From a virus, in IMG/VR virus record IMGVR_UViG_3300021375_000017, positions 1 through 64,000 of that record: a stretch of DNA of 64,000 nucleotides. The stretch is one strand, 5' to 3'. The position numbers were made by a program, and so were the translations under genes. Each line of letters starts with the position of its first letter. Position 1 is the stretch's first letter. Below the pieces are notes generated by a model, which saw nothing but the letters and a program-made list of their open reading frames with translations, had not been told where the DNA came from and ran no database searches. Positions 40,492 to 47,549 of this stretch are shown here, piece by piece.

Positions 40492-41143
40492 TTATGGAAT
40501 TTGGTGCTGGTTCTCCAGTTCCAAATTTCCATCCTTCGTTTAATTTAGTATCAATATTTTCTGGTAGTATTCTTTTCCATCCCTTTGTTCCTGGTAAGTA
40601 CATTACCTTTTTTCCTTTATGTGCTTTACCTCCAAGAGATGCTCTTTGTTGTCTTCCTTGATTAGACGCCCAGTAATTGAATTCTTTAGATGCTCTTTGC
40701 TTTCCTCCAAAAGATGCTCTTTCCTTTCTACCTTCTTCTGTACTCCAGTAATAAAAATTTTTAATGTTATCTTTTAAATATTCTTGTTTTTGAGTTTCCA
40801 TTCCTTTGACCATCCATTCTTTTCTTTCATCTATTGGAACAGAAAAGAAACCAATCTTATTATCTCTACAAAATTCCCCAATTATTTTTCTATATTGTGG
40901 AGATAAGTTTGCTCCTAACATTTTCATAGACCTTAAGTCATTTGGATTTTTGTATATTTTCCATAACAAATAATGTGCTATGATATGTTCTCTAACATTT
41001 AGGTATGTAAGGTTACAATCATCATCTGTTCCTCCCATATGTTTAGGAACAACATGATGTTCGTGTAGTCCTGAATATTTTTTATAATCTTCTTTTCTTG
41101 ACTTATTGCCTTTGCATAAGTTAGAATAGATACGATCAAACAT
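40475..41143 (-). CDS. HNH homing endonuclease, antisense, between gp41 halves
   Basis: The only clear minus-strand gene in the window, 222 residues. LHEHHVVPKHMGGTDDDCNL and NVREHIIAHYLLWKIY form the HNH beta-beta-alpha motif. Repeats with RASFGGKQRA and RASLGGKAHKGK, like NUMOD/NUMOD3 elements, follow, and the C-terminus ends in a basic segment. It is convergent with the helicase N-half (17-base overlap), divergent from the C-half, and has its own late promoter at 41166. It is probably a homing enzyme for the gp41 locus. Its orientation prevents read-through transcription of both helicase halves in one sense from including it as a sense ORF. Confidence 0.87.
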   Translation of the reverse strand: MFDRIYSNLCKGNKSRKEDYKKYSGLHEHHVVPKHMGGTDDDCNLTYLNVREHIIAHYLLWKIYKNPNDLRSMKMLGANLSPQYRKIIGEFCRDNKIGFFSVPIDERKEWMVKGMETQKQEYLKDNIKNFYYWSTEEGRKERASFGGKQRASKEFNYWASNQGRQQRASLGGKAHKGKKVMYLPGTKGWKRILPENIDTKLNEGWKFGTGEPAPNSIIKKSS

Positions 41144-41165
41144 TCCCTGTCCCTGCTACTGCTAT

Positions 41166-41173
41166 TATTTATA
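41166..41173 (-). promoter_or_regulatory. minus-strand late promoter (TATAAATA) for the HNH gene
   Basis: The + strand TATTTATA reads TATAAATA on the minus strand, 22 bp upstream of the HNH start at 41143. It is the only late promoter seen on this strand and fits the only minus-strand gene. Confidence 0.6.
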
Positions 41174-41177
41174 TAAA

Positions 41178-41555
41178 ATGTGGATTGAAAAAGAAACAAC
41201 AATTGCTGAAATCAAAACATTACTTGATAATGGATATGAAGTAGAAGTTGATTCTCCCGATGGATATGTTCCAGTTAATTTCTTTATTAACAAAGGAATG
41301 TATGATGAATATGTTTTGAGAATCGATGGCATTGATGAACTTATAAGATGCAATGCCAATCATTTATTTCAGACATCTTTGGGGTGGATGAGTGCATCGC
41401 ATCTTTATAAAAAATATAAAATAATGCATTTTTTAACCGAGAGTGGTTATAAACTTGGTAGTGTATTTAAAACAGGAAATCAAATACCTATTGTTGATAT
41501 TAATGTAAATCATCCAAATCACAGGTATTATACTAATGGAGTTTCTTCTCATAAT
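41178..41555 (+). other. split intein C-fragment in gp41
   Basis: One hundred and twenty-six residues, with block B region ELIRCNANHLFQT (His preceded at -3 by Asn rather than Thr/Ser), block F PIVDINVNHPNHRYYTNGV and block G SSHN followed by Thr+1. The fragment holds nearly the whole Hint fold, as expected when the N-fragment is only 16 residues. Confidence 0.9.
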
Positions 41556-42353
41556 ACTGGCGTCGGGAAATCTCTATTCATGTGCCATGTGGCTAGCTCC
41601 GTCTTGCTCCAAGGGAGGAACGTTCTCTACATTACAATGGAGATGGCAGAAGAGCGCATTGCTGAAAGAATTGATGCGAACCTCTTGAATGTAAATATCC
41701 AGGAAATTGTTGACCTTCCAAAACAAATGTTTGAAACAAAGGTTACAAACCTGGCACAAAAGACTCAAGGTCACCTAATTATTAAGGAGTATCCTACTGC
41801 CTCTGCTCATGCTGGACACTTCAAATCACTTCTTAATGAACTTGCACTTAAGAAGTCATTTCGACCTGATATTATTTTCATTGATTACCTTAATATATGT
41901 TCTTCCGAAAGATATCGCGGAAATAGCACTGTCAATTCATATTCATATATTAAAGCAATTGCTGAAGAACTTAGAGGACTTGCTGTTGAAGCAAACGTCC
42001 CTATCATATCTGCCACTCAGACCACTCGTTCTGGTTATGGTAGCTCTGACGTTGAGCTTACTGACACTAGTGAGTCCTTTGGTCTCCCTGCTACTGCTGA
42101 TCTTATGTTTGCCCTTATTTCGACTGAAGAGTTGGAATCGTTGGGACAAATACTTGTAAAGCAATTGAAGAATAGGTATAATGATTACTCTGTCCATAGA
42201 CGTTTTGTTGTTGGTATTGATCGTGCCAAGATGAGATTATATGATTGTGAACAGTCTGCACAGGATGACCTTCTTGACAATGGTAAGGAAGAAGAGTACA
42301 ATAATGATGAACAAGAAAAACCTAAAAAATCATTTAGTGGATTTAAATTTTAA
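41178..42353 (+). CDS. 41: replicative helicase gp41, C-terminal half with C-intein
   Basis: A 391-residue ORF: residues 1-126 are the intein C-fragment, then Thr+1 opens TGVGKSLFMCHVASS, the rest of the Walker A motif. Further helicase motifs are VLYITMEMAEERIAERIDAN (H1a), IIFIDYLNICSSERY (Walker B), PIISATQTTRSG (H3) and QLKNRYNDYSVHRRF (H4). The extein is 265 residues, and with the N-half totals about 459, close to T4 gp41 (475). It overlaps mazG by one base (TAATG). Confidence 0.93.
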   Translation: MWIEKETTIAEIKTLLDNGYEVEVDSPDGYVPVNFFINKGMYDEYVLRIDGIDELIRCNANHLFQTSLGWMSASHLYKKYKIMHFLTESGYKLGSVFKTGNQIPIVDINVNHPNHRYYTNGVSSHNTGVGKSLFMCHVASSVLLQGRNVLYITMEMAEERIAERIDANLLNVNIQEIVDLPKQMFETKVTNLAQKTQGHLIIKEYPTASAHAGHFKSLLNELALKKSFRPDIIFIDYLNICSSERYRGNSTVNSYSYIKAIAEELRGLAVEANVPIISATQTTRSGYGSSDVELTDTSESFGLPATADLMFALISTEELESLGQILVKQLKNRYNDYSVHRRFVVGIDRAKMRLYDCEQSAQDDLLDNGKEEEYNNDEQEKPKKSFSGFKF

Positions 42354-42757
42354 TGACTGTAAATACTGAAGCATATCTTGAATTTGTCAATGCCGTCACC
42401 TCACAACAAAGTAAAGATCACGAAGCATTCCTCTATCGTCTTCAAGAATTGGAAGGCCAAGAGTTTCCTACCGAGCGACTGTTTACTGCTGCTGTAGGAA
42501 TGTCTGCTGAGGCAGGTGAGTTTACTGAAGTTGTCAAGAAGATCGTCTTCCAAGGTAAACCAGTAAATGAAGAAAACTTATTTCATCTGAAACGTGAACT
42601 TGGTGATATTATGTGGTATGTTGCTCAAGCGTGTATGGGTCTTGATACGACCATTGATGAAATTATTGAGATGAATGTTGAGAAACTGAAGTCTCGTTAT
42701 CCTGGTGGAGAATTTTCCGTAAAACATTCCGAAGTCCGAAAGGAAGGTGATGTATGA
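42353..42757 (+). CDS. mazG: MazG nucleotide pyrophosphohydrolase
   Basis: A 134-residue all-alpha NTP pyrophosphatase. The ExxE...ExxD magnesium site is visible as AEAGEFTEVVKK and ELGDIMWY. MazG is one of the most common cyanophage auxiliary genes, proposed to hydrolyse nucleotides or the alarmone ppGpp; published enzymology favours dNTP-type substrates. It lies immediately after gp41 with TAATG overlap, and its stop overlaps the next gene by 4 bases. Confidence 0.92.
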   Translation: MTVNTEAYLEFVNAVTSQQSKDHEAFLYRLQELEGQEFPTERLFTAAVGMSAEAGEFTEVVKKIVFQGKPVNEENLFHLKRELGDIMWYVAQACMGLDTTIDEIIEMNVEKLKSRYPGGEFSVKHSEVRKEGDV

Positions 42758-43449
42758 CCTACGACTTCTCATTTGCACATTCACCTGAAGGATTTGATAA
42801 TCATATCAACGATAGTATTCGTGGATATTCAAACCTCCTAGAAGATACTGTATCGTTCTCTCGATACTTTGTGGAGGATCATACTAAAGTTGTTGATGTT
42901 GGATGTTCAACTGGTAAACTTACCAAGATGATTATTGACAACAATCCTAATCGTCAGTACGCACATTATGTGGGTGTAGAACTTGCTGGTAGTTTTTATG
43001 ATGATCTTGAGGAACGTCATATAGAGGTTCGTAAAGAATACCCTGGTGCATTGTTAGAATGGGTTCGTGGTAATGTCACTAACTATGAGTTCAAGAACTG
43101 TTCTCTAGTAACATCACTGTTTACTCTACAGTTTATGCCCAAGACTACCAGACAAGATACGATCAATAAGATCTATAATGGTCTCAATGAAGGTGGTGCA
43201 TTTATCTTTGCTGAGAAGTTGATGTGTGAGAATGCATTCTTTCAAGAACTTCTTACCTTTAATCATTATGATTACAAGAGAAAGACTTTCAGTGCAGAAC
43301 AAATCATGGATAAGGAGAAACAACTTCGTGATATGTTGAAACCTAATACATGGTCTGAACTAAGAGATATGGTGATGACTGCGGGGTTCAAAGACTGTCA
43401 GATCTTCTGGAGAAACCATCAGTTCGTTGGAGTTATTGCAATTAAGTAA
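42754..43449 (+). CDS. CmoA-like SAM-binding enzyme
   Basis: A 231-residue Rossmann methyltransferase-fold protein. VVDVGCSTGKLTKMI is the SAM loop (about residues 45-59). The stretch SLFTLQFMPKTTRQDTINKI, then YNGLNEGGAFIFAEKL and FNHYDYKRKTFSAEQI, strongly resembles E. coli CmoA, which makes carboxy-SAM from SAM and prephenate for the wobble-uridine modification cmo5U in tRNA. Other class I methyltransferases remain possible. It lies between mazG and asnB. No CmoB is visible in the window. Confidence 0.72.
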   Translation: MTYDFSFAHSPEGFDNHINDSIRGYSNLLEDTVSFSRYFVEDHTKVVDVGCSTGKLTKMIIDNNPNRQYAHYVGVELAGSFYDDLEERHIEVRKEYPGALLEWVRGNVTNYEFKNCSLVTSLFTLQFMPKTTRQDTINKIYNGLNEGGAFIFAEKLMCENAFFQELLTFNHYDYKRKTFSAEQIMDKEKQLRDMLKPNTWSELRDMVMTAGFKDCQIFWRNHQFVGVIAIK

Positions 43450-44846
43450 TGTGTGGAATTATTGGTGGATTTGATATTCCACAAATTGAAAAAGGTTTGA
43501 ACTCTATTATTCATAGGGGACCAGATAACCAACAGATTGTCCAAATGGAGAACATCTATTTTGGACATGTTCGTTTGTCTATTATTGATACTAGTAATGA
43601 GTCAAATCAGCCATTTGTTTATGGTGACACCACCATGATCTTCAATGGTACCATTTGGAACTATCGTGAGTTAAGAGAAGAATTGAATATTGAAACAAAG
43701 ACTTCAGGTGACACTGAGGTACTTTGTGCTATCTTGGATAGGTATGGTATTGAAGGATTGAATAAAGTTCAAGGAATGTTTGCCATTGCATTTACTCAAG
43801 GAGACGGTTCTATTACTATTGTGAGAGACCGTCATGGTGAAGTTCCTCTTCATTACTCTCTCCTTACAGGTCTCTTTCCATCATTCTCTTTCTGTTCAGA
43901 GATCAAAGGTCTTTTGGCAATGGGGGAGATTGGTAAAACAGTTAAAATGTTAGAACCCGGATCATTTATTAAGGTTTCCTCTGATTACTCTGTAAAAGAG
44001 GGGTATTGGTATAACGTCAGAGAACATATCGAAGATACTTCTACATGGAACTTTAATGATTCTAAAGCGATGGTTTATAGAAACATTGTGATGGGTTCAT
44101 TTGAAAGAACTGTTGCCGATGTTCCTGTTGCATGCTTACTCTCTGGTGGTATTGATTCTGCTATCACAACTCTCATTGCATCTAAACACATCCCAAACTT
44201 GGTGACATATACTGCAGTCCATGATGAGAACTCAAAAGATTTAAAGTCTGCTAGAAAAGTTGCTAAATATTTGGGAGTTGAACTCCGAGAAGTTATAGTT
44301 CAACCACCTACCATCGATGATGTTAATGATGTTATCAATACCATTGAGATGCCATATAAGGCCCAAGTAGAGATTGGATATCCTTGTATTCAACTTGCAA
44401 AAAGAATCCATGAAGATGGTTTTAAGGTGATTATGTCAGGTGAAGGTAGTGACGAACTCTGGGCATCCTATGGTATGAGTTACCATGGTATTAAGGATAA
44501 AGGTTGGACTGACTATAGAATAGGACTCTTTGGTTCACAACATCGTAAAAATTTCACAAGATGTAATAAGATTTTTATGAAGTATGGTATTGAATGTAGA
44601 CTACCTTTTTTAAACACTCAGTTAGTAGAGACTGCACTTGGTCTCAGTCAAGATACTGTTTGGGACGGTAAAGCTAGACCTAAAGCAATTCTCCAAGAGG
44701 CTTTCAGAGGTCAACTCCCAGATGATATTGTTGATAGAAAGAAGGTAGCATTTCAGGATGGTATGGGAATCAAATCTCTTTACGAAGACATTGTAGATTC
44801 TCCAAAAACATATTACACTAAACACTATAAGAAACAGTTCTCATGA
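43449..44846 (+). CDS. asnB: asparagine synthetase (glutamine-hydrolysing)
   Basis: A 465-residue enzyme, shorter than bacterial AsnB (about 550). The mature N-terminal Cys of the class II glutaminase is present (MCGIIGGFD), with HRGPDNQ and the VRLSIIDTS and FNGTIWNY strands. The synthetase domain shows the PP-loop LLSGGIDSA (about residues 231-239), then MSGEGSDELWASY. It would make asparagine from aspartate, ATP and glutamine. It is coupled to its neighbours by overlaps of 1 and 4 bases. Confidence 0.9.
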   Translation: MCGIIGGFDIPQIEKGLNSIIHRGPDNQQIVQMENIYFGHVRLSIIDTSNESNQPFVYGDTTMIFNGTIWNYRELREELNIETKTSGDTEVLCAILDRYGIEGLNKVQGMFAIAFTQGDGSITIVRDRHGEVPLHYSLLTGLFPSFSFCSEIKGLLAMGEIGKTVKMLEPGSFIKVSSDYSVKEGYWYNVREHIEDTSTWNFNDSKAMVYRNIVMGSFERTVADVPVACLLSGGIDSAITTLIASKHIPNLVTYTAVHDENSKDLKSARKVAKYLGVELREVIVQPPTIDDVNDVINTIEMPYKAQVEIGYPCIQLAKRIHEDGFKVIMSGEGSDELWASYGMSYHGIKDKGWTDYRIGLFGSQHRKNFTRCNKIFMKYGIECRLPFLNTQLVETALGLSQDTVWDGKARPKAILQEAFRGQLPDDIVDRKKVAFQDGMGIKSLYEDIVDSPKTYYTKHYKKQFS

Positions 44847-46012
44847 AACTCCCCTACAAATTACAAGATGTTTATGACGGTGAAGCTCAACAGAAGTTCA
44901 CTGTCATTTCTACGTTCGCTGGTGGAGGTGGTTCGTCCACTGGTTATCGTCTTGCAGGTGGTAAGATCCTCTGTATCAATGAGTTTGTAGAAGAGGCAAG
45001 AAATACTTATTCCGAGAATTATCCATCTACTACTATTTTACCTGGTGATATTAAGGAGTTGACAGGTAAAGACTTCCTTGAAGCCACTGGTCTCAAACAA
45101 GGAGAACTTGATATTCTTGATGGTTCACCACCATGTTCTGCATTCTCTGTTGCAGGTTCAATGTGTCATAACATCTATGAAGAAGAGAGGGTAGACTTAT
45201 TTGGAAACACCTACACCACTAGAGTTAGTGGTAAACATTCTGATGGTTGGGGAAAGACAAAAACTTATTCTGACGGTAAACAAGTTGAAAATATTGAAGA
45301 TTTGTTTTTTGAATATATCCGTATAGCAAAAGACATTCAACCAAAAGTAATTGTTGCAGAGAATGTCAAAGGATTGACTGTTGGTGAAGCTAAAACATAC
45401 TATGCAAAGATTACAAATGCATTTACAGAAATTGGATACCTAGTCACTTCTAAAGTAATGAAAGCATCAAATCATGGTGTGGGACAAGGACGGGAGAGAC
45501 TTATCTTTATTGGAGTTCGTGAAGATATTGCAGATAAGATCGGAATGTTGATTACTGGAGTCAATAGTATATTTCCCAGACCTTCAAAAGAATCAACTAC
45601 AATTTCTGATATCATTGATGGTGTTGAGAATAATTCTGAAGATGTTAAAACTCTTACTGAAAAGTTGGTAAGTAGTAACATATACAAAAATGTTATCAGT
45701 AAGATGCCCAAGAATCCAGATAAAGTTTTGACTGGTATGGACTATCACCCTAAAGGACATTGTTTTAATACAAAGAGAGTCTCTTTAAAAAAACCATCTC
45801 CAACTCTTACTGCTAGTGGTGGTTTGATTCATTGGAACGAAGATCGTCCATTGACTGTTCCAGAACTTAAACGTATTCAATCACTTCCTGATGACTTTGT
45901 TTTGACTGGTACATATTCTCAACAGTCTGAAAGAGTGGGTAGAATGGTTCCACCTCTGATGATGAAAGCAATAGCAGAAAACATTTACAAAGAAGTCCTA
46001 TCTAAACTATAG
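44843..46012 (+). CDS. DNA (cytosine-5) methyltransferase
   Basis: A 389-residue C5-MTase with all main motifs: I STFAGGGGSSTGYRLAG (about residues 22-38), IV LDGSPPCSAFS with the catalytic Cys (about 97), VI VAENVKGL, VIII GQGRERLIFIGVR, and the late motifs IX/X (ELKRIQSLPDDF, SERVGRMVPP). No cognate restriction enzyme is adjacent, so it is an orphan enzyme, likely protecting phage DNA from host restriction or marking it. The recognition sequence is unknown. Confidence 0.92.
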   Translation: MKLPYKLQDVYDGEAQQKFTVISTFAGGGGSSTGYRLAGGKILCINEFVEEARNTYSENYPSTTILPGDIKELTGKDFLEATGLKQGELDILDGSPPCSAFSVAGSMCHNIYEEERVDLFGNTYTTRVSGKHSDGWGKTKTYSDGKQVENIEDLFFEYIRIAKDIQPKVIVAENVKGLTVGEAKTYYAKITNAFTEIGYLVTSKVMKASNHGVGQGRERLIFIGVREDIADKIGMLITGVNSIFPRPSKESTTISDIIDGVENNSEDVKTLTEKLVSSNIYKNVISKMPKNPDKVLTGMDYHPKGHCFNTKRVSLKKPSPTLTASGGLIHWNEDRPLTVPELKRIQSLPDDFVLTGTYSQQSERVGRMVPPLMMKAIAENIYKEVLSKL

Positions 46013-46023
46013 AAACTCTTCAA

Positions 46024-46031
46024 TATAAATA
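46024..46031 (+). promoter_or_regulatory. T4-like late promoter (TATAAATA)
   Basis: An exact TATAAATA one base before an ATG at 46032; that ATG therefore cannot be used from this promoter, which supports the start at 46062. Confidence 0.6.
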
Positions 46032-46061
46032 ATGATAATAGAAGTTGTTAGAACTAAAACC

Positions 46062-47534
46062 ATGTCGGATATGAGTAATCTGTACAGAGCTTATTCAGCT
46101 GTACACAGTTCTGAAGTTAGTGATCAGTTGAGTGAGTCTAGAGATCTCATTTCTGATATGCAGTTCAACCAACTGAACTCCTCTGATCTTCAGGAAGTTG
46201 CTGAAGAGATTCTGGAAGAGATGTTTGAACTTAGTCTTGATATTGAACAATCTTCTGATATCATTGCTGATATTTTGAGTGAGGCACTGAAGACCAGTCA
46301 GTCTGACCTCAAGTCACAAAAGATTGACTATATTGGAGAAGCATTTGATGCTGCTCTTGAGAATGGTCATACTGTAGAAAGATTCCTTGGTTATAGAAGG
46401 TCTAAGAAAGTTCAGGAGAACTTCCACAATACTTCCAACGAAGATCGTAGTAGTAAGAGACTTCACGAAGCCCTGATTGCTCAAGAGAGAAAGAACATCA
46501 AAGAAGGTATTCTTTCCCTGATTGAGAAGAAGACAAAAGATTCTTCTTACCTTGAGACCAACATGAAGAAGAGAGCGGAGAATAATGAGAAGGCCCGTAA
46601 GGACATGGAGAAGATGGGTTCAATGAAGAACCCCCAACTTGAAGAGTTCTCTCAAATCAGAAAAGATTGGAGTAGTGCCTACTCTTCCATCTATGAGAAG
46701 ATGGATCCTGTTGGTCAGGAAGATGGTGACATCGATAATGATGGTGATGAGGATAAGTCTGATAAGTATCTTGCTAATCGTCGTAAGGCCATTGGTAAGT
46801 CTATGGGTAAGAAAGGTAAGTGTGAGAAGTGTGGTAAAGATCCCTGTGAGTGTGATAAGAAAGAAGTAGAAGAAGGTTACAAGGAACTTCCTAAGAACAA
46901 GATGTTCCGTAAGGCAGGTAACCTAGGACGTGAAGCGATCAGTACTCCTATTGATCCTGAGAAGCGTCAAAAGGCATATGATCGTTCTAAGAAAATCGTT
47001 AAGACTCTCAACAAAGCAAACGAAGAAGTCCAACAGGTTGATGAAGCAATCACCAGCGAAAAGGGTAAAGAAAAAATGAAGAAGATGATTGATGCTCGCA
47101 CCACTGATTCTGGTAGAGCAAAGCCAGGTAAAGGTCAAAACGTTAAAGACATTAGGCACATTGGTCGTGCTAATGTTGATGGGTATGGTGGTACACCTTC
47201 CAATCTAAAGGTTGCCAAGAACCCAGTAAAATCTAACTTCACTGGTCTCAATAGTGGAACCGGCAACAAAGCAGCAAAAAGAGCAGCAGCACTAAAGAAA
47301 GAAGAAGTAACATTCTCTGAAGCTGAACTGAAAGCCATTCAGACAAAGGTTGATGCATGGGATGTTGAAGAAGGTTATCAGCGTAATCCCGAGAAGGGAG
47401 AGGCTCAAGCAAGAAAGTCTGAAACTTCTGGTCAAAAGACAGAGAGAAATGTCCGTGATAGACTGAAGACTATGGATCCTAAGAAGGCTGAAGCAATGAA
47501 GAAACAGATGAGAGCTGTTGGTTTAAGTGTTTGA
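46062..47534 (+). CDS. hypothetical virion-associated protein (mosaic)
   Basis: About 490 residues from the ATG at 46062. Helical N-terminus (MSDMSNLYRAYSAVHSSEVS), then long charged helices. Midway an Asp-rich loop, DGDIDNDGDEDKSDKYLANR, resembles a calcium-binding EF-hand/dockerin-like loop and is followed by a KCEKCGKDPCECDKK zinc-type cluster. The second half is basic with EEGYKELPKNKMFRKAGN and EEGYQRNPEKGEAQARK, motifs repeated in cyanophage structural proteins. No catalytic site. It is driven by a late promoter, so probably virion or head-associated. Confidence 0.65.
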   Translation: MSDMSNLYRAYSAVHSSEVSDQLSESRDLISDMQFNQLNSSDLQEVAEEILEEMFELSLDIEQSSDIIADILSEALKTSQSDLKSQKIDYIGEAFDAALENGHTVERFLGYRRSKKVQENFHNTSNEDRSSKRLHEALIAQERKNIKEGILSLIEKKTKDSSYLETNMKKRAENNEKARKDMEKMGSMKNPQLEEFSQIRKDWSSAYSSIYEKMDPVGQEDGDIDNDGDEDKSDKYLANRRKAIGKSMGKKGKCEKCGKDPCECDKKEVEEGYKELPKNKMFRKAGNLGREAISTPIDPEKRQKAYDRSKKIVKTLNKANEEVQQVDEAITSEKGKEKMKKMIDARTTDSGRAKPGKGQNVKDIRHIGRANVDGYGGTPSNLKVAKNPVKSNFTGLNSGTGNKAAKRAAALKKEEVTFSEAELKAIQTKVDAWDVEEGYQRNPEKGEAQARKSETSGQKTERNVRDRLKTMDPKKAEAMKKQMRAVGLSV

Positions 47535-47549
47535 TATCTCGGAGTCCCG

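Noticed and set aside
46032-46061. Upstream ATG for the mosaic protein
   Set aside because: It directly abuts the late promoter motif; the ATG at 46062 is better placed and starts the conserved-looking helix.
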